From positions 1 to 33,976 of the forward strand of contig NZ_CALBWL010000036.1 in the NCBI RefSeq assembly GCF_937973075.1: a stretch of DNA of 33,976 bases, given 5' to 3'. The position numbers and the translations under genes were made by a program. Below are positions 1-8,333 of the stretch, piece after piece. Below the pieces are notes generated by a model, which did not search any database, was not told where the DNA came from, and saw only the letters and a program-made list of their open reading frames with translations. The stretch comes from an uncultured Campylobacter sp. (GTDB lineage Bacteria; Campylobacterota; Campylobacteria; Campylobacterales; Campylobacteraceae). Every line of letters starts with the position of its first letter. The stretch's first letter is position 1.

Positions 1-606
1 AATCTCGGTAAAGTGAGCTCGATTTTTACTTGTCAAAATGAATTTCCCAAGCAGGCGATGCAAAGGCGGCGAAAATAGACAAAGCTGTTAAATTTCGCTT
101 GCCAAGATAGAATTTTGCAGATAGATAGCGGATGAAGTAAATGAAATTTCGCCGTAAATGCAAAAACTATCAACGTAAAAATTTTAAACTAGATATCGGA
201 ATTTAGAGCATATAACTCTACTGCCAATATAAATTTTGCAAGCCGGCAGCGTATAAAATGGGTAAAAGCAGCATAATCTTGCCCGCTACGGCTGGAATTT
301 ATCTTTACCTGATTCCACGAGCCTGCCGGTGCAAAGAGTGAGCAAAATTAACAAAAATAGCCCGCTAAAGTAAAATTTTGTTTTTGCTGGCCAAGATAGA
401 ATTTGGCGAGTTAAGATAAAATTCCATTTACCGAGGTAAAATTGCAAAGAAAAATTTTGCTCGTAACTTTGGCTTTTAAATTTTACCTTAACGGCTCATT
501 GCTGGGCACAGGCGAGCTGCGAGTTTCGAGCTGAATTTATCTTGACGCAGGCGCTTTGGCGGCGAGTAAAGATAAGATCGTGGTTTTAAATTTATGGAGA
601 TTTTAA
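1..606. other. Intergenic region without a convincing gene
   Basis: No credible reading frame is visible on either strand. The stretch is built from AT-rich runs (AAATTTT, GAATTTT) between short GC-rich pieces. A 15-base word, GCCAAGATAGAATTT, occurs at 101-115 and again at 390-404, with a looser relative near 221-240, so part of it is degenerate repeats. The right end carries the ribosome binding site (GGAG, about six bases before the ATG) of the gene starting at 607. Confidence 0.6.
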
Positions 607-1416
607 ATGAACAAATATGAATATTTTGCCGACGACGATGATGGGCACGACTTTGCAGGGACATCCGATATAGCGGGCATAGAGCTCGCAAAAAGACGAG
701 CTATGGAGGATCTGACGGATGAGGAGCTAGAGGATAAGCTAGCCGCGGATCTTGCCGTAAAACGAAACTACGTGGGCGCAGCGGGCGGTTACGACGATTT
801 TACCGGCTTGGAATTCGAAAGTTCAGACTTCACAAGCACCCAAAACTATCTAAATTCCGAAAGCGGCGGAACAAAATTTAATAAAAACAGTAAAGTAAAA
901 TTTAAAGGACGCGGCGACGCAAATATTTCAGCCACTCGTGGCAGCGATAATTCCAGCGGAGCGAGCTACGGCGATTTCGCAGGCGCCAATTTTGTCGGCA
1001 AGGCGGATTATGCAGCGTTTGCGGGTGCGAACTTTGCAAATACGCAAAATCAAAATTACGCGAATCTGGGCGTGCAGGATTATTCAAGCCTTGCTGCAGG
1101 ACGCGGTTACGGCAATTTCGCGGGCGCGCAGGACGAGCTACTACGCAACTACGACGCCGAGAAAAAAAAGGAGAAAAATCTCACGCTTTATCAGCTTTTA
1201 GTCGTTTATCTGCTGATCGGATTTGCGTTTTTGCTGACGGTGCCGGCGATTTACATCCGCAACGAAATTTATTACATCAGCCGCGACATCGCCGCGCTTC
1301 GCACTAAACACGAGGTTTTGCTTGAGGAAAATCGCGCGCTTAACAACGACATCGAATATCTACGCTATAAAAATGAAATTTTAGATCCGCAAAGCGTGCA
1401 AGAAAATGGGCGCTGA
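607..1416 (+). CDS. Bitopic membrane protein with acidic repeat-rich N-terminus and C-terminal coiled coil
   Basis: 269 residues, function not recognised. Residues 1-50 are strongly acidic. Residues 121-175 hold imperfect repeats: FAGANF at 124-129 and again at 138-143 (14-residue period) and NFAGAQ near 170. One hydrophobic helix spans about 195-217, and 222-258 is a predicted coiled coil rich in E, L, N and R. The helix-plus-coiled-coil end resembles FtsL/FtsB-type septum proteins in layout, but I see no residue match that would justify the name. The start has a GGAG ribosome site six bases upstream. The stop overlaps the downstream rmuC-like start by 11 bases, so the two are probably co-translated. 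No signal peptide is visible, so the long repeat-rich N-terminus is probably cytoplasmic. Confidence 0.75.
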   Translation: MNKYEYFADDDDGHDFAGTSDIAGIELAKRRAMEDLTDEELEDKLAADLAVKRNYVGAAGGYDDFTGLEFESSDFTSTQNYLNSESGGTKFNKNSKVKFKGRGDANISATRGSDNSSGASYGDFAGANFVGKADYAAFAGANFANTQNQNYANLGVQDYSSLAAGRGYGNFAGAQDELLRNYDAEKKKEKNLTLYQLLVVYLLIGFAFLLTVPAIYIRNEIYYISRDIAALRTKHEVLLEENRALNNDIEYLRYKNEILDPQSVQENGR

Positions 1417-2476
1417 TGGGATTTTGCTCGCGGCGTTTGCATTTTTTGCTGCGCTAGTGCTTGCCTTACTGATCGCGCTCGTGCTACAAAACCGCCGCAT
1501 AAGCGATGCAAACTCCACGCTTAGCGAGCTTTTAAGCGAAAGGCTCACAGCTCAAAGTGCGAGAGCAAGTGCCGAGCTTTTTAAGCTAAATCAAAGCCTA
1601 AATGACGGCTTTAACGATAAGCTTTATTATCTTAATAGATCCCTGGGCGAGGGTTTGCAGCGCCAAAATAGCGCGCTTAGCGAAAATTTAAGCTCGCTGG
1701 ATCGTGGCTTTAAGGACATAGCGGAAAATCTAGCGCGAATGAGCGAGCAAAATAAAACTGCGCTTCAGGTGCGTGACGAAATCGCAAGGCTAAACTCGAT
1801 TTTAGGCAATGTCAAGCTGCGCGGCAACTTCGGCGAGTACCGATTAGAGAGAATTTTATCGATGATCTATGGGCAAAACGCTGCATTTTACGAGCTGCAA
1901 AAGCACCTACCAAACGGCAGGGTCGCAGACTGCGCGCTACATATCGCAAAAGAAAAAATTCTTTGCATCGACTCAAAATTTCCACTTCAAAGCTATGAAA
2001 AAATTATCGCCGCCTCCGCCTCAAACGACGCCGCAGCGCTTGCTAGTGCGGATAAGCAACTCGCCGCAGATATGAAAAAGCATGCCGCAGATATCGCAGA
2101 GAAATACATCATACCGCCTCTTAGCACGGAGTTTGCGGTGCTATTCGTGCCCAGCGAAGCAGTTTTTGTATATGTCTGCGAGAAGCTGCCGCAGGTGCTT
2201 GAATACTGCGCGCAAATCGGCATTTTCGCGGCATCACCCACGACGCTGCTGGCGCTTTTAGGCACGATCCGCACCTTCGTAAAAGACGAAGCGCTCGCGC
2301 AAAATATAAAATCGGTAAAAGATGAAATTTACGCGCTAAAATCGGACTTTGATGCGCATGCTAAGTATGCGACGGCGCTTCAAACATACGCAGATAAGCT
2401 CGCCGCACAAGCGGAGCTTTTAAACAAAAATGCAAAATCTCTAAAAGCCCGCTTTGAGCGTTTTAGCGAGCTGTAA
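1406..2476 (+). CDS. rmuC: RmuC-family DNA recombination protein
   Basis: 356 residues. An N-terminal membrane anchor (about 5-27) is followed by a long coiled coil (about 30-130) and then the RmuC domain, recognisable by the run RGNFGEYRLERIL, by DSKFPLQSYEK, and by the region around IPPLSTEFAVLFVPSEAVF. RmuC proteins are predicted nuclease-fold proteins that limit recombination between inverted repeats in E. coli; the biochemistry is poorly defined. It is somewhat shorter than the E. coli protein. The ATG at 1406 lies inside the end of the preceding gene, which supports a two-gene operon. Identity as an RmuC relative is firm; a role in inversion control here is inferred from the family. Confidence 0.88.
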   Translation: MGADGILLAAFAFFAALVLALLIALVLQNRRISDANSTLSELLSERLTAQSARASAELFKLNQSLNDGFNDKLYYLNRSLGEGLQRQNSALSENLSSLDRGFKDIAENLARMSEQNKTALQVRDEIARLNSILGNVKLRGNFGEYRLERILSMIYGQNAAFYELQKHLPNGRVADCALHIAKEKILCIDSKFPLQSYEKIIAASASNDAAALASADKQLAADMKKHAADIAEKYIIPPLSTEFAVLFVPSEAVFVYVCEKLPQVLEYCAQIGIFAASPTTLLALLGTIRTFVKDEALAQNIKSVKDEIYALKSDFDAHAKYATALQTYADKLAAQAELLNKNAKSLKARFERFSEL

Positions 2477-3651
2477 TGAGGCAAACCGTAGCACAATGCG
2501 GCTTGGAGTGCTTTAGTAAGCTTACAACGCGGCGGAATTTTGTGCGGCTAGATTATCGGTAAAGGCGCCTTAAGCTCCGCCTCTTATAAAGCTTTAACTT
2601 TTGCATTACAGGCTTGCGCGGCTTTCTAAAATTATCGCGGGCAATTCGGAGTAAAATTTCAAAAACGGACGCGAATCTCAAAACATACGCCGTATTTAAA
2701 AATACAAAAAGATTAGGCGCGCAATTTTACACGGCGGCAAGATGAAATTTTAAGTTCGACGCGACGCCAAAACACACAAAATTCTCTTGCAAAATCGCAA
2801 AATTCTAAAATTTCTCGACAAAAATCAGAGCCATAGCACTGCAAATACGCCAAATACTTTCGCGCTAAAAACCCAAAATCCCGCTACTATAGTCTCAAAA
2901 AACCGCACATCTTAAAACTCTGCAAGTAAACTGAAATTACCAAGCGCCTCAAAAACCGCATACACAAGCGAAAAATCGCACTGCACCTTAAAGCTACCCT
3001 AACGATCTCGTTTTACCGCCTTTATATGCCGCGAAAATCGCGCAGCAGGTCAAAACCGAGTAACAGGATTTTTGAGACCTGATTTTACGATCGATCCAAG
3101 CGCCTAGGCGCCGATCAAATCTATGCGACGGAATTTTGAGGCTACAAGGCTTTAGTGGACGCATAAACGGGCACAGCAACCAACTCCATTTGACGGAATT
3201 TTTGGTGCGACTTTACACCGATCCGATTAATAAATCGTTCGTCGTCCGCCTCGCGGCTAAATTTTGGGGTATTGCTTTGCCACTTTAAGTCACTAATTCA
3301 AATCTGCGCGACGGAATTTTTGAGCGCGACTTCGCGACTTCGCGACTTCAAGGCTTCGCGCCGATCCATTAATAAATTGTGCGTTCCTTAGCCAATGCGC
3401 GAGTATGTGACGCCGTTATACGATTACAGCAAATTTAGCGCACCAAGCTAAATGCGGGCATGAATAGGCATCTTGCCCATGCTTCACACCGCAACTTTAT
3501 ATCGCTAGAGCCAAGCGTACGTAATAAATTTTAAATGCTTTTTGCTTCGCGTAAAATTTTCAATATTTTTTAGAGATTTTATAAAATTTTAAGTGCTTTG
3601 TGCTGCTGCGTCACGCCACACTTATACCAAATCACGCTCAGTCTGCGCCGC
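2477..3651. other. Long intergenic region, gene-free
   Basis: About 1.2 kb with only short, biased reading frames that look random. It contains AAAATTT-rich runs and, between about 3112 and 3384, diverged repeat units (entered separately). I see no tRNA, rRNA or convincing decayed gene. The region lies downstream of the rmuC-like gene and downstream of the minus-strand lipoprotein gene, so it is a convergent spacer. Confidence 0.5.
3112..3384. repeat. Three diverged repeat units with an 8-bp microsatellite
   Basis: Units at about 3112-3150, 3191-3241 and 3295-3384 share a core of the form GCGACGGAATTTT. The second and third also share a tail (CGATCC..ATTAATAAAT.GT.CG). Inside the third, GCGACTTC is repeated exactly three times at 3326-3349. 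This looks like old tandem duplication followed by drift; no protein reading explains it. Confidence 0.55.
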
Positions 3652-3930
3652 CTATTTATCAGTTGCGCAATTTTCGTTGTAGTAGGCGATAGTGCGCTCG
3701 TACTCGTCGTAATTCTGTATATAATCGTTCGCAACGCTTGGGTTTGCGTATCGATCCTCGACCGCCAAGAGCTCCGCTTCGAGCTCTTTATAGTGCTCAT
3801 AAACCTCTGCACAGGCGCGATCGTGAGCGTCGCCTTGCAAGATTATAGCTTTATCAGCGCCCGCACTCGCGCAGCCCCCAAGCCCTGAAACGACGGCGCA
3901 AAGCGTACCGCATAAAATTAAGCTTTTCAA
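3652..3930 (-). CDS. Small hypothetical lipoprotein
   Basis: 92 residues. The N-terminus is a lipoprotein signal peptide: a short charged start, a hydrophobic stretch, then the lipobox LGGC with Cys20 as the predicted lipidated residue. The mature part is acidic and helical, with two further cysteines (in RACAEVYEHY and in ENCAT) that could form a disulfide. I do not recognise the family. The gene starts 43 bases beyond the 3' end of rnpB on the same strand, so it may be transcribed by read-through or from its own weak promoter. Confidence 0.7.
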   Translation of the reverse strand: MKSLILCGTLCAVVSGLGGCASAGADKAIILQGDAHDRACAEVYEHYKELEAELLAVEDRYANPSVANDYIQNYDEYERTIAYYNENCATDK

Positions 3931-3972
3931 AATTTTTTCCTTATTCCAAGTAAATAAATTCGGCGTAAAAAT

Positions 3973-4284
3973 AGGTGTGGTTATAAGCCGAGTTCCGTTA
4001 CAGCGGTCATTTATCTAGACCGATTTTTGCAAATCGGTTCGAGCGAACGGTTCGAATATAAGACGAAACCACCCGTTCTTGCTGCAGGTTGGGTTTGCAT
4101 TGCCGCTCGTGTCTCCACGCGCGCGGTGGGCTCTTACCCCACCCTTTCACCCTTACCGCTTGCGCGGCGGTTTGCTTTCTGTTGTACTTTCCCTAGGGTT
4201 GCCCCCGGCGTCTGTTAGACGCAACCTTGTCTTATCGCAGCTCGGACTTTCCTCTCCTTGCGGAGCGACCGCACACCACACCCG
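3973..4284 (-). ncRNA. rnpB: RNase P RNA (catalytic subunit of ribonuclease P)
   Basis: Read on the minus strand, the segment shows the conserved bacterial type A blocks in order: GAGGAAAGTCCGAGCT near the 5' end, ACAGAAAGCAAACCGCC, GGTGAAAGGGTGGGGTAAGA, CCTGCAGCAAGA, and the 3' block AAATGACCGCTG..GGAACTCGGCTTA. The two ends pair as helix P1: GGGTGTGGT at 4283-4275 with ACCACACCT at 3981-3973. About 312 nucleotides. It matures the 5' ends of tRNAs together with RnpA. The 3' end is followed by a T-rich stretch. Small open frames across this region are shadows of the RNA gene. Confidence 0.96.
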
Positions 4285-4290
4285 AGCGCA

Positions 4291-4296
4291 ATTATA
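4291..4296 (-). promoter_or_regulatory. -10 box of the rnpB promoter
   Basis: A perfect TATAAT on the minus strand, seven to eight bases before the predicted 5' end of RNase P RNA at 4283/4284. No clear -35 hexamer is visible, only an A-rich stretch, as is common in Campylobacter promoters. Confidence 0.7.
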
Positions 4297-4365
4297 GCTT
4301 TTTTGGCTTAAATTTCACGGCTTGCGGAATTTAAGGGGTGGAATTTTTGGCGTGAGCAAGTATAA

Positions 4366-4666
4366 ACTCCTGCCCCTGCACCATTACCGCCGGAGGATGA
4401 CGACGATAAAGAAGCTAATAAATTAAATCACATCTTTAACAAAAAAAGAGCATAAATTAGATGATTTTTTAAATAAATTTAAAAATAATCAATAACAAGC
4501 TTATAATGCTATAATTAAAGAACTTGAAAGAGATATGGCAAATAGTAAGTTGTCAAATAATTTTACTAATGGCTATAAAGTTAATATTAAAGGCTATGAA
4601 ATTACTGTACGTGGAGTTATAAAAAATGGAAAACCAAAAATCGGAACGATGTTTATCCCTCGATAA
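4366..4666 (+). pseudogene. Broken C-terminal toxin domain of a polymorphic (CdiA/Rhs-type) toxin
   Basis: Translation gives a proline/acidic linker (PAPLPPEDDDDKE), then NKLNHIFNKK, then after a one-base slip in an A7 run (4441-4447) EHKLDDFLNKFKNN, a TAA at about 4493, QAYNAIIKELERDM, and finally IKGYEITVRGVIKNGKPKIG ending at the stop at 4664-4666. The pattern NHIF..KEHKLDDF...ITVRG....G..KIGT.F.P is one I recognise from toxin tips at the ends of large secreted toxins. The frameshift and the in-frame stop mean it cannot make the whole domain. The 5' part of any parent toxin gene is missing: the in-frame stop at 4363 closes it off. The reading frame runs 41 bases into the next gene, the usual toxin/immunity overlap. 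Base composition is much more AT-rich than its surroundings, suggesting transfer. Confidence 0.72.
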
Positions 4667-4991
4667 TTTTACAGATATTGCAAATATCGAGGCTGAAATT
4701 ATTAAACTAATAAGTGATGATTTAGGCGATTATGCGCTTTATAAGCAGTTTGAAAATTCAGAAATTATAAAAAGAGAGGTTTCAACAGCCGGATATTATT
4801 GCCATTTTGAGTGTAAAAAAATATTAGAAAAAAGCAAAAACAACGGTTTTGTCAGCAATGTAAATTTAACGCTTTCTGATGAAAACATTGGAGGAGCAAT
4901 GGTACTTTTGGAAAATGGAATTTTAAAAATGTTAGAATGCTACTTTTGGGAAGAGAATAATTTTTTTGAAAATATTGTAAACGGGCAATAG
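4626..4991 (+). CDS. Candidate immunity protein for the adjacent toxin remnant
   Basis: 121 residues, intact, AT-rich like the toxin fragment it overlaps. A GGAG ribosome site at 4613-4616 lies nine bases before the ATG. The protein is acidic with no signal peptide or membrane segment, consistent with a cytoplasmic immunity protein that binds a toxin domain. I do not recognise the family; the function is inferred from position (immediately after and overlapping a toxin tip) and size. It may now be an orphan that protects against related incoming toxins, or it may simply be decaying more slowly than its partner. Confidence 0.6.
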   Translation: MENQKSERCLSLDNFTDIANIEAEIIKLISDDLGDYALYKQFENSEIIKREVSTAGYYCHFECKKILEKSKNNGFVSNVNLTLSDENIGGAMVLLENGILKMLECYFWEENNFFENIVNGQ

Positions 4992-5416
4992 TAGATAAAA
5001 GACTTAAGCGATTTTAAGCTTAATAATATTTTGCTGGTTATTGACGAAAATAAATTTGGACAACTATAAAAAGGTGAAATTTAGCAAATTTTACCTACGG
5101 CCGAGCAGAATAAAATTTTAAATTCTATGGCTTAGACAAAACGGCGCGCTTGCTGCGATGAAATTTCACGAAATTTCATAAAATTTTCTGCCGCGCAAAT
5201 TTAAATCCACGCAGCCAAGATTTAAAATTCCGTAAAATTTCGCGCGGTGCGCCGCGACGTAGCCAAGGCCCTACTCTACAGCGCGGTTTAACGTGGGGCG
5301 CGGAGTGACGGAGTCCTACTCCGCGATGCGGTGCAGTGTGACTTAGCGCAAGTGCGGCGTGAACCCTACTCTACGGCGCGGTTTGACATAGCATGAGCCC
5401 TACTCCGCGGCGCGGC
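4992..5416. other. Intergenic region with a short coding scrap and GC-rich repeats
   Basis: Positions 4995-5069 read as a short tail ending NNILLVIDENKFGQL then stop, with no start; it may be the end of another lost accessory gene. From 5080 to 5250 the DNA is AAATTT-rich without reading frames. From 5269 the repeat cluster described separately begins and runs up to the truD stop codon. Confidence 0.4.
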
Positions 5417-5418
5417 TC
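5269..5418. repeat. Four imperfect GC-rich repeats (CCTACTC..C..GCGCGG)
   Basis: Copies begin near 5269, 5315, 5364 and 5398. Each carries CCTACTC followed by T or C, then a C-G-rich core close to GCGCGG. Spacing is irregular (about 46, 49 and 34 bases). The last copy reaches the truD stop codon. No protein reading explains them; the role is unknown. Confidence 0.6.
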
Positions 5419-6529
5419 AATCCTCGTCCGTCGCGGCGCCCTCGAATATATCTCGGTGCAAAATTTCTTCCAAAACGACCGTCGCGTAAGAACCTTTCGG
5501 TAGGTAAAAACTGAAGCTAAAATGCGCATTTTGCGCATCGTAGGCGTGCTGCACGCGCTCCATAAAGCTCCACGCAAACCTGCGCGAGCCGTTCATCTGC
5601 GCCTCAAACTCGCAAGCAGGCGCAAAAATTTCATCTTCAAATCTGCCGCCAAGCCCGCTAGCTCGCAGCTTCGCTCGCCCCGCGATAAGGCCTGCGCTCG
5701 TGATTTCTCGCCTCGCAAACCGCTCGCACTCCGCGCCAAGATCGTCGCAGCTAAAAAACGCGCCGTGCGGAAAATGTCCTAAAATCTCGCCCCTTAGCAG
5801 CTTAAAAAACTGCGGCTGAGCCGCGATCTCGCGTGCCTCATCTTTGCTTAGTTCGTAAATTTTAGCAAACTCGCCAAGGCTAAATTCAGCCGCAAATTTT
5901 GAAATTTCGACCCGCTTGCTGAGCCAGCGGTTGAAAAGCTCGCTCTGATAGGCGCTGATTAGAAAGTCGCGCATTTTGGGGTTTTTAAGCCGCCTCTGTC
6001 CGCGCAGTACCTCCTCGCCCTGCGCCGCGTTGTCGCCGAACTTGCCGAAGCGCTGATAGCCGAAGTAGTTCGCAAAGCCCTCGCGCCCTAGCGTATCTAG
6101 CGCGGCTGCGAGCTTGACGGCGTCGGGCGGTAGGACCTTTTTTAGGCGGATAAAAAAGTCGTTGCCCTTTAGATGTCCGATTTTAAGCTTGTTTTTGTGC
6201 CTTTGCACGCTTAAAATTTTAAGGCTTTCGTGCGAAAATCCGCCCAGTGCGGGCTCAAATTTAGCGGGCATGCTAACGTGCTGCGTCGTAAGGCCTTGCT
6301 TGTCTTTAAGTCCCGCATAGCCGAACTCGCGCATCTTAGCGCCCGTGCGTTCACTTAAAATCCGCAGCGCCTCGTGCGTGCCGATACCCTTTTTTTGCAG
6401 CAGCAAAATGCAGTGCTCGCCCTCACCGCTAGGCTCGTAAAGCGGCACTTCGCGCACGACGAAATCGCTTGAGTTTTTACTAAAATGCGCATTTATCGGC
6501 GCGTGATTTAGGGTGTATAAATTTTTCAT
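5417..6529 (-). CDS. truD: tRNA pseudouridine(13) synthase TruD
   Basis: TruD turns uridine 13 of tRNA-Glu (and some other RNAs) into pseudouridine. The signature GYAGLKDKQG contains the catalytic aspartate, Asp76 with the start chosen here. Other TruD blocks are visible: NYFGYQRFG and the C-terminal YDAQNAHFSFSFYLPKGSYAT. I chose the ATG at 6527-6529 (370 residues) rather than the longer frame starting near 6619, because KNLYTLNHAPINAHFSKNSSDF matches a normal family N-terminus and the extra 30 residues look like translated upstream DNA. Length is normal for the Campylobacter form. It is divergent from the gene at 6636. Confidence 0.94.
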   Translation of the reverse strand: MKNLYTLNHAPINAHFSKNSSDFVVREVPLYEPSGEGEHCILLLQKKGIGTHEALRILSERTGAKMREFGYAGLKDKQGLTTQHVSMPAKFEPALGGFSHESLKILSVQRHKNKLKIGHLKGNDFFIRLKKVLPPDAVKLAAALDTLGREGFANYFGYQRFGKFGDNAAQGEEVLRGQRRLKNPKMRDFLISAYQSELFNRWLSKRVEISKFAAEFSLGEFAKIYELSKDEAREIAAQPQFFKLLRGEILGHFPHGAFFSCDDLGAECERFARREITSAGLIAGRAKLRASGLGGRFEDEIFAPACEFEAQMNGSRRFAWSFMERVQHAYDAQNAHFSFSFYLPKGSYATVVLEEILHRDIFEGAATDED

Positions 6530-6635
6530 AGCCGGCCTTTGCGTTAATCTAAGGCGCAATTTTATAAAATTGAGCCTAAAAAACTCATTATTAAGGCAAA
6601 TTCTAGTATCATTCGCCATAAAAAAAGGATGAAAA

Positions 6636-7673
6636 ATGCTTCAAATCAGGCTCTTTCGCTTCGACCCGCGCTGCGACGTCGCTAGCTACTTCAAGCCCTA
6701 TGTTTATGAAAGCGCGCCCTTTGCCGATCTTGCGGCACTGCTTGACGACATCTGCGCGCACGACCCCTATTTCAGCGCGCAGGGAGTGGAATTTGTAAAA
6801 ATCAGGGGCACGACGGTGAGCGTAAAAGAGCCGCTAGATACGCTCATAGCGCACTTTGGAAGCGAGCTAATCATCGCGCCTCTTAGCGAAAAAGAGGCGA
6901 TTAAAGATCTGCGCTGCGAGTCGAGGGCGTTTTTGGATAAATTTAAAGCCTTTGAGAGCATCGCGGACGTCTCTGATTTCGAGTTTTACAAAAGCCTCGC
7001 GCCCTATTTTTACTCGACGAAAATCCCCGCATGCTCGCAGGAGTTTTTGGGCAACAGCGCCTTTATCTTCGCGCACCGCCTGATGCAGACGCACCCGAGC
7101 GAGCGCATGAGGATTTTGGAGATCATCGAGCCGCAGATGGCGTATTTTACGAAGTGCGACGCCGTGGGGATGGAGTTTGACGACCGCGCGGTATACAGAG
7201 CGTTTTGCGATATTTTAAAATTTGAGCCTGCGCGCAGCAATAAAATTTTAAGCGCGCAGAGCATGGCGGAATTTGACGCAGCGGGCGCGAAGCACAATTT
7301 TAGCGGCTTTAACGTCGCCGTGTGGTACGATGAGGCTGCGGAGAAGCTGGCTAGCAGCCTGGGCGCGCAGATTGTGCACTTTGGCTGCGAAGGCGCGCCG
7401 CTTGGAGCGCAGATATACGAGCGGGAGCGGGAGTGCGCGCTGCGGCTGGGGGGCGAAATTTTATTTGACGCGTTTGATAGCGGAAGCGATTTTTTGCTAG
7501 TAAATTCCAAGCTCGCGCTTGATTTTTTAGACGGCAGAAGCAATGAAATCCAAAGGCTTTTCGGCAGAGATCTCGCGGGCTTTTATCTAATCGCGACGGA
7601 TGAGCTCATCGCTCTAGCTCGCGGCGAGAAGCCTGACTTTTCGGCACGCAAACTAAAGCCGACGCTGATTTAA
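6636..7673 (+). CDS. SdhB/HdrB-like protein lacking iron-sulfur ligands (DUF5644-type)
   Basis: 345 residues. The first 110 look like the N-terminal domain of succinate dehydrogenase/fumarate reductase iron-sulfur subunits: RLFRFDPRCDVASYFKPY at the start and IIAPLSEKEAIKDL where that family has PL..F.VIKDL. The cysteines that would hold the 2Fe-2S cluster are absent; VKIRGTTVSVKEPLDTLIAHF sits there instead. The second half, from about residue 225, has the outline of an HdrB-type C-terminal domain (NVAVWYDEAAEKLA, VHFGCEGAPLG, DFLLVNSKLALDFLD) without paired cysteines. Campylobacter genomes carry such proteins, annotated DUF5644/HdrB C-terminal; the role is unknown. The AAAGGATG ribosome site fits the ATG. 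It is divergent from truD. Confidence 0.72.
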   Translation: MLQIRLFRFDPRCDVASYFKPYVYESAPFADLAALLDDICAHDPYFSAQGVEFVKIRGTTVSVKEPLDTLIAHFGSELIIAPLSEKEAIKDLRCESRAFLDKFKAFESIADVSDFEFYKSLAPYFYSTKIPACSQEFLGNSAFIFAHRLMQTHPSERMRILEIIEPQMAYFTKCDAVGMEFDDRAVYRAFCDILKFEPARSNKILSAQSMAEFDAAGAKHNFSGFNVAVWYDEAAEKLASSLGAQIVHFGCEGAPLGAQIYERERECALRLGGEILFDAFDSGSDFLLVNSKLALDFLDGRSNEIQRLFGRDLAGFYLIATDELIALARGEKPDFSARKLKPTLI

Positions 7674-7844
7674 GCGAACGTGGTTTTGAAATTTATCCTA
7701 TTACGGCGGTAAAATTTTAAATCGACTACATATTTATGATCGGCTAAAGCAAATAGTTTTCTTAATCGCAGGCGGCTTATCCTATACTATTTCTTTAATT
7801 CGGCATTTGCTTGTTTTGCCCTGTGGCTCGTATGTTGTCCTTTG

Positions 7845-8318
7845 CTATAAATTAACTATTAAGCTTGCCTTTAATTTCTCTTTTGGAGTAAAATTTTCTA
7901 GTCCAACTCCGCCACCGCCATATACGCTTAAAATTTTTTTCAAGGTATCAATAATTTCATCAGTAGTTATATTTTTGATATCTGTTTTGATATCGTGAAG
8001 CTCATAAATAATTCTATACGGATCGCCAATCGTTTCATCATTAAAAATCCGCCTCAAGTCCAGCTCTATATCGTTACTTTTATAATGCAATAACCATATC
8101 GTTTTAGTTAAGGCATAATCCCCTATATCTCTTAAATAATCATGCGATATACGAATTAGCCAAGTGTTATTTTCTCGGTCTATGCACCAATCTAGTCTTT
8201 CTAGAAACCATAGACTAATTTCGTCATCATCGTATTTTTTGCGTATTTTGTTTATCGTTTCCAATAAACTATATTTTTCAACATCCTCTTTTGAAATACG
8301 CTCTGTAACAAACGCCAC
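7845..8318 (-). CDS. MAFV-family small cytoplasmic protein (candidate immunity type), copy 2
   Basis: 157 residues, GTG start with an AAGGGG ribosome site. It belongs with the genes at 8334-8816 and 18901-19353: start MAFVTERISKEDVEKY, a central WCIDRENNTWLIR motif, then a WLLHYKSNDIELDL segment. Proteins of this pattern (MAF..I..ED.EKY... W.ID.E...W) are, as I recall, widespread near polymorphic-toxin and Rhs loci and are likely immunity proteins, but that is inference. No signal or membrane segment. Only 15 bases separate it from its upstream paralogue, so the pair is co-transcribed. AT-rich relative to neighbours. Confidence 0.7.
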   Translation of the reverse strand: MAFVTERISKEDVEKYSLLETINKIRKKYDDDEISLWFLERLDWCIDRENNTWLIRISHDYLRDIGDYALTKTIWLLHYKSNDIELDLRRIFNDETIGDPYRIIYELHDIKTDIKNITTDEIIDTLKKILSVYGGGGVGLENFTPKEKLKASLIVNL

Positions 8319-8333
8319 TTTATCCCCTTTGCT

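Noticed and set aside
4027..4297. Two plus-strand frames of 63 and 72 codons
   Set aside because: They lie inside rnpB on the opposite strand, whose RNA structure explains the sequence.
7010..7543. 177-codon minus-strand frame inside the SdhB/HdrB-like gene
   Set aside because: Low-quality serine-rich antisense translation; the plus-strand gene has family features.
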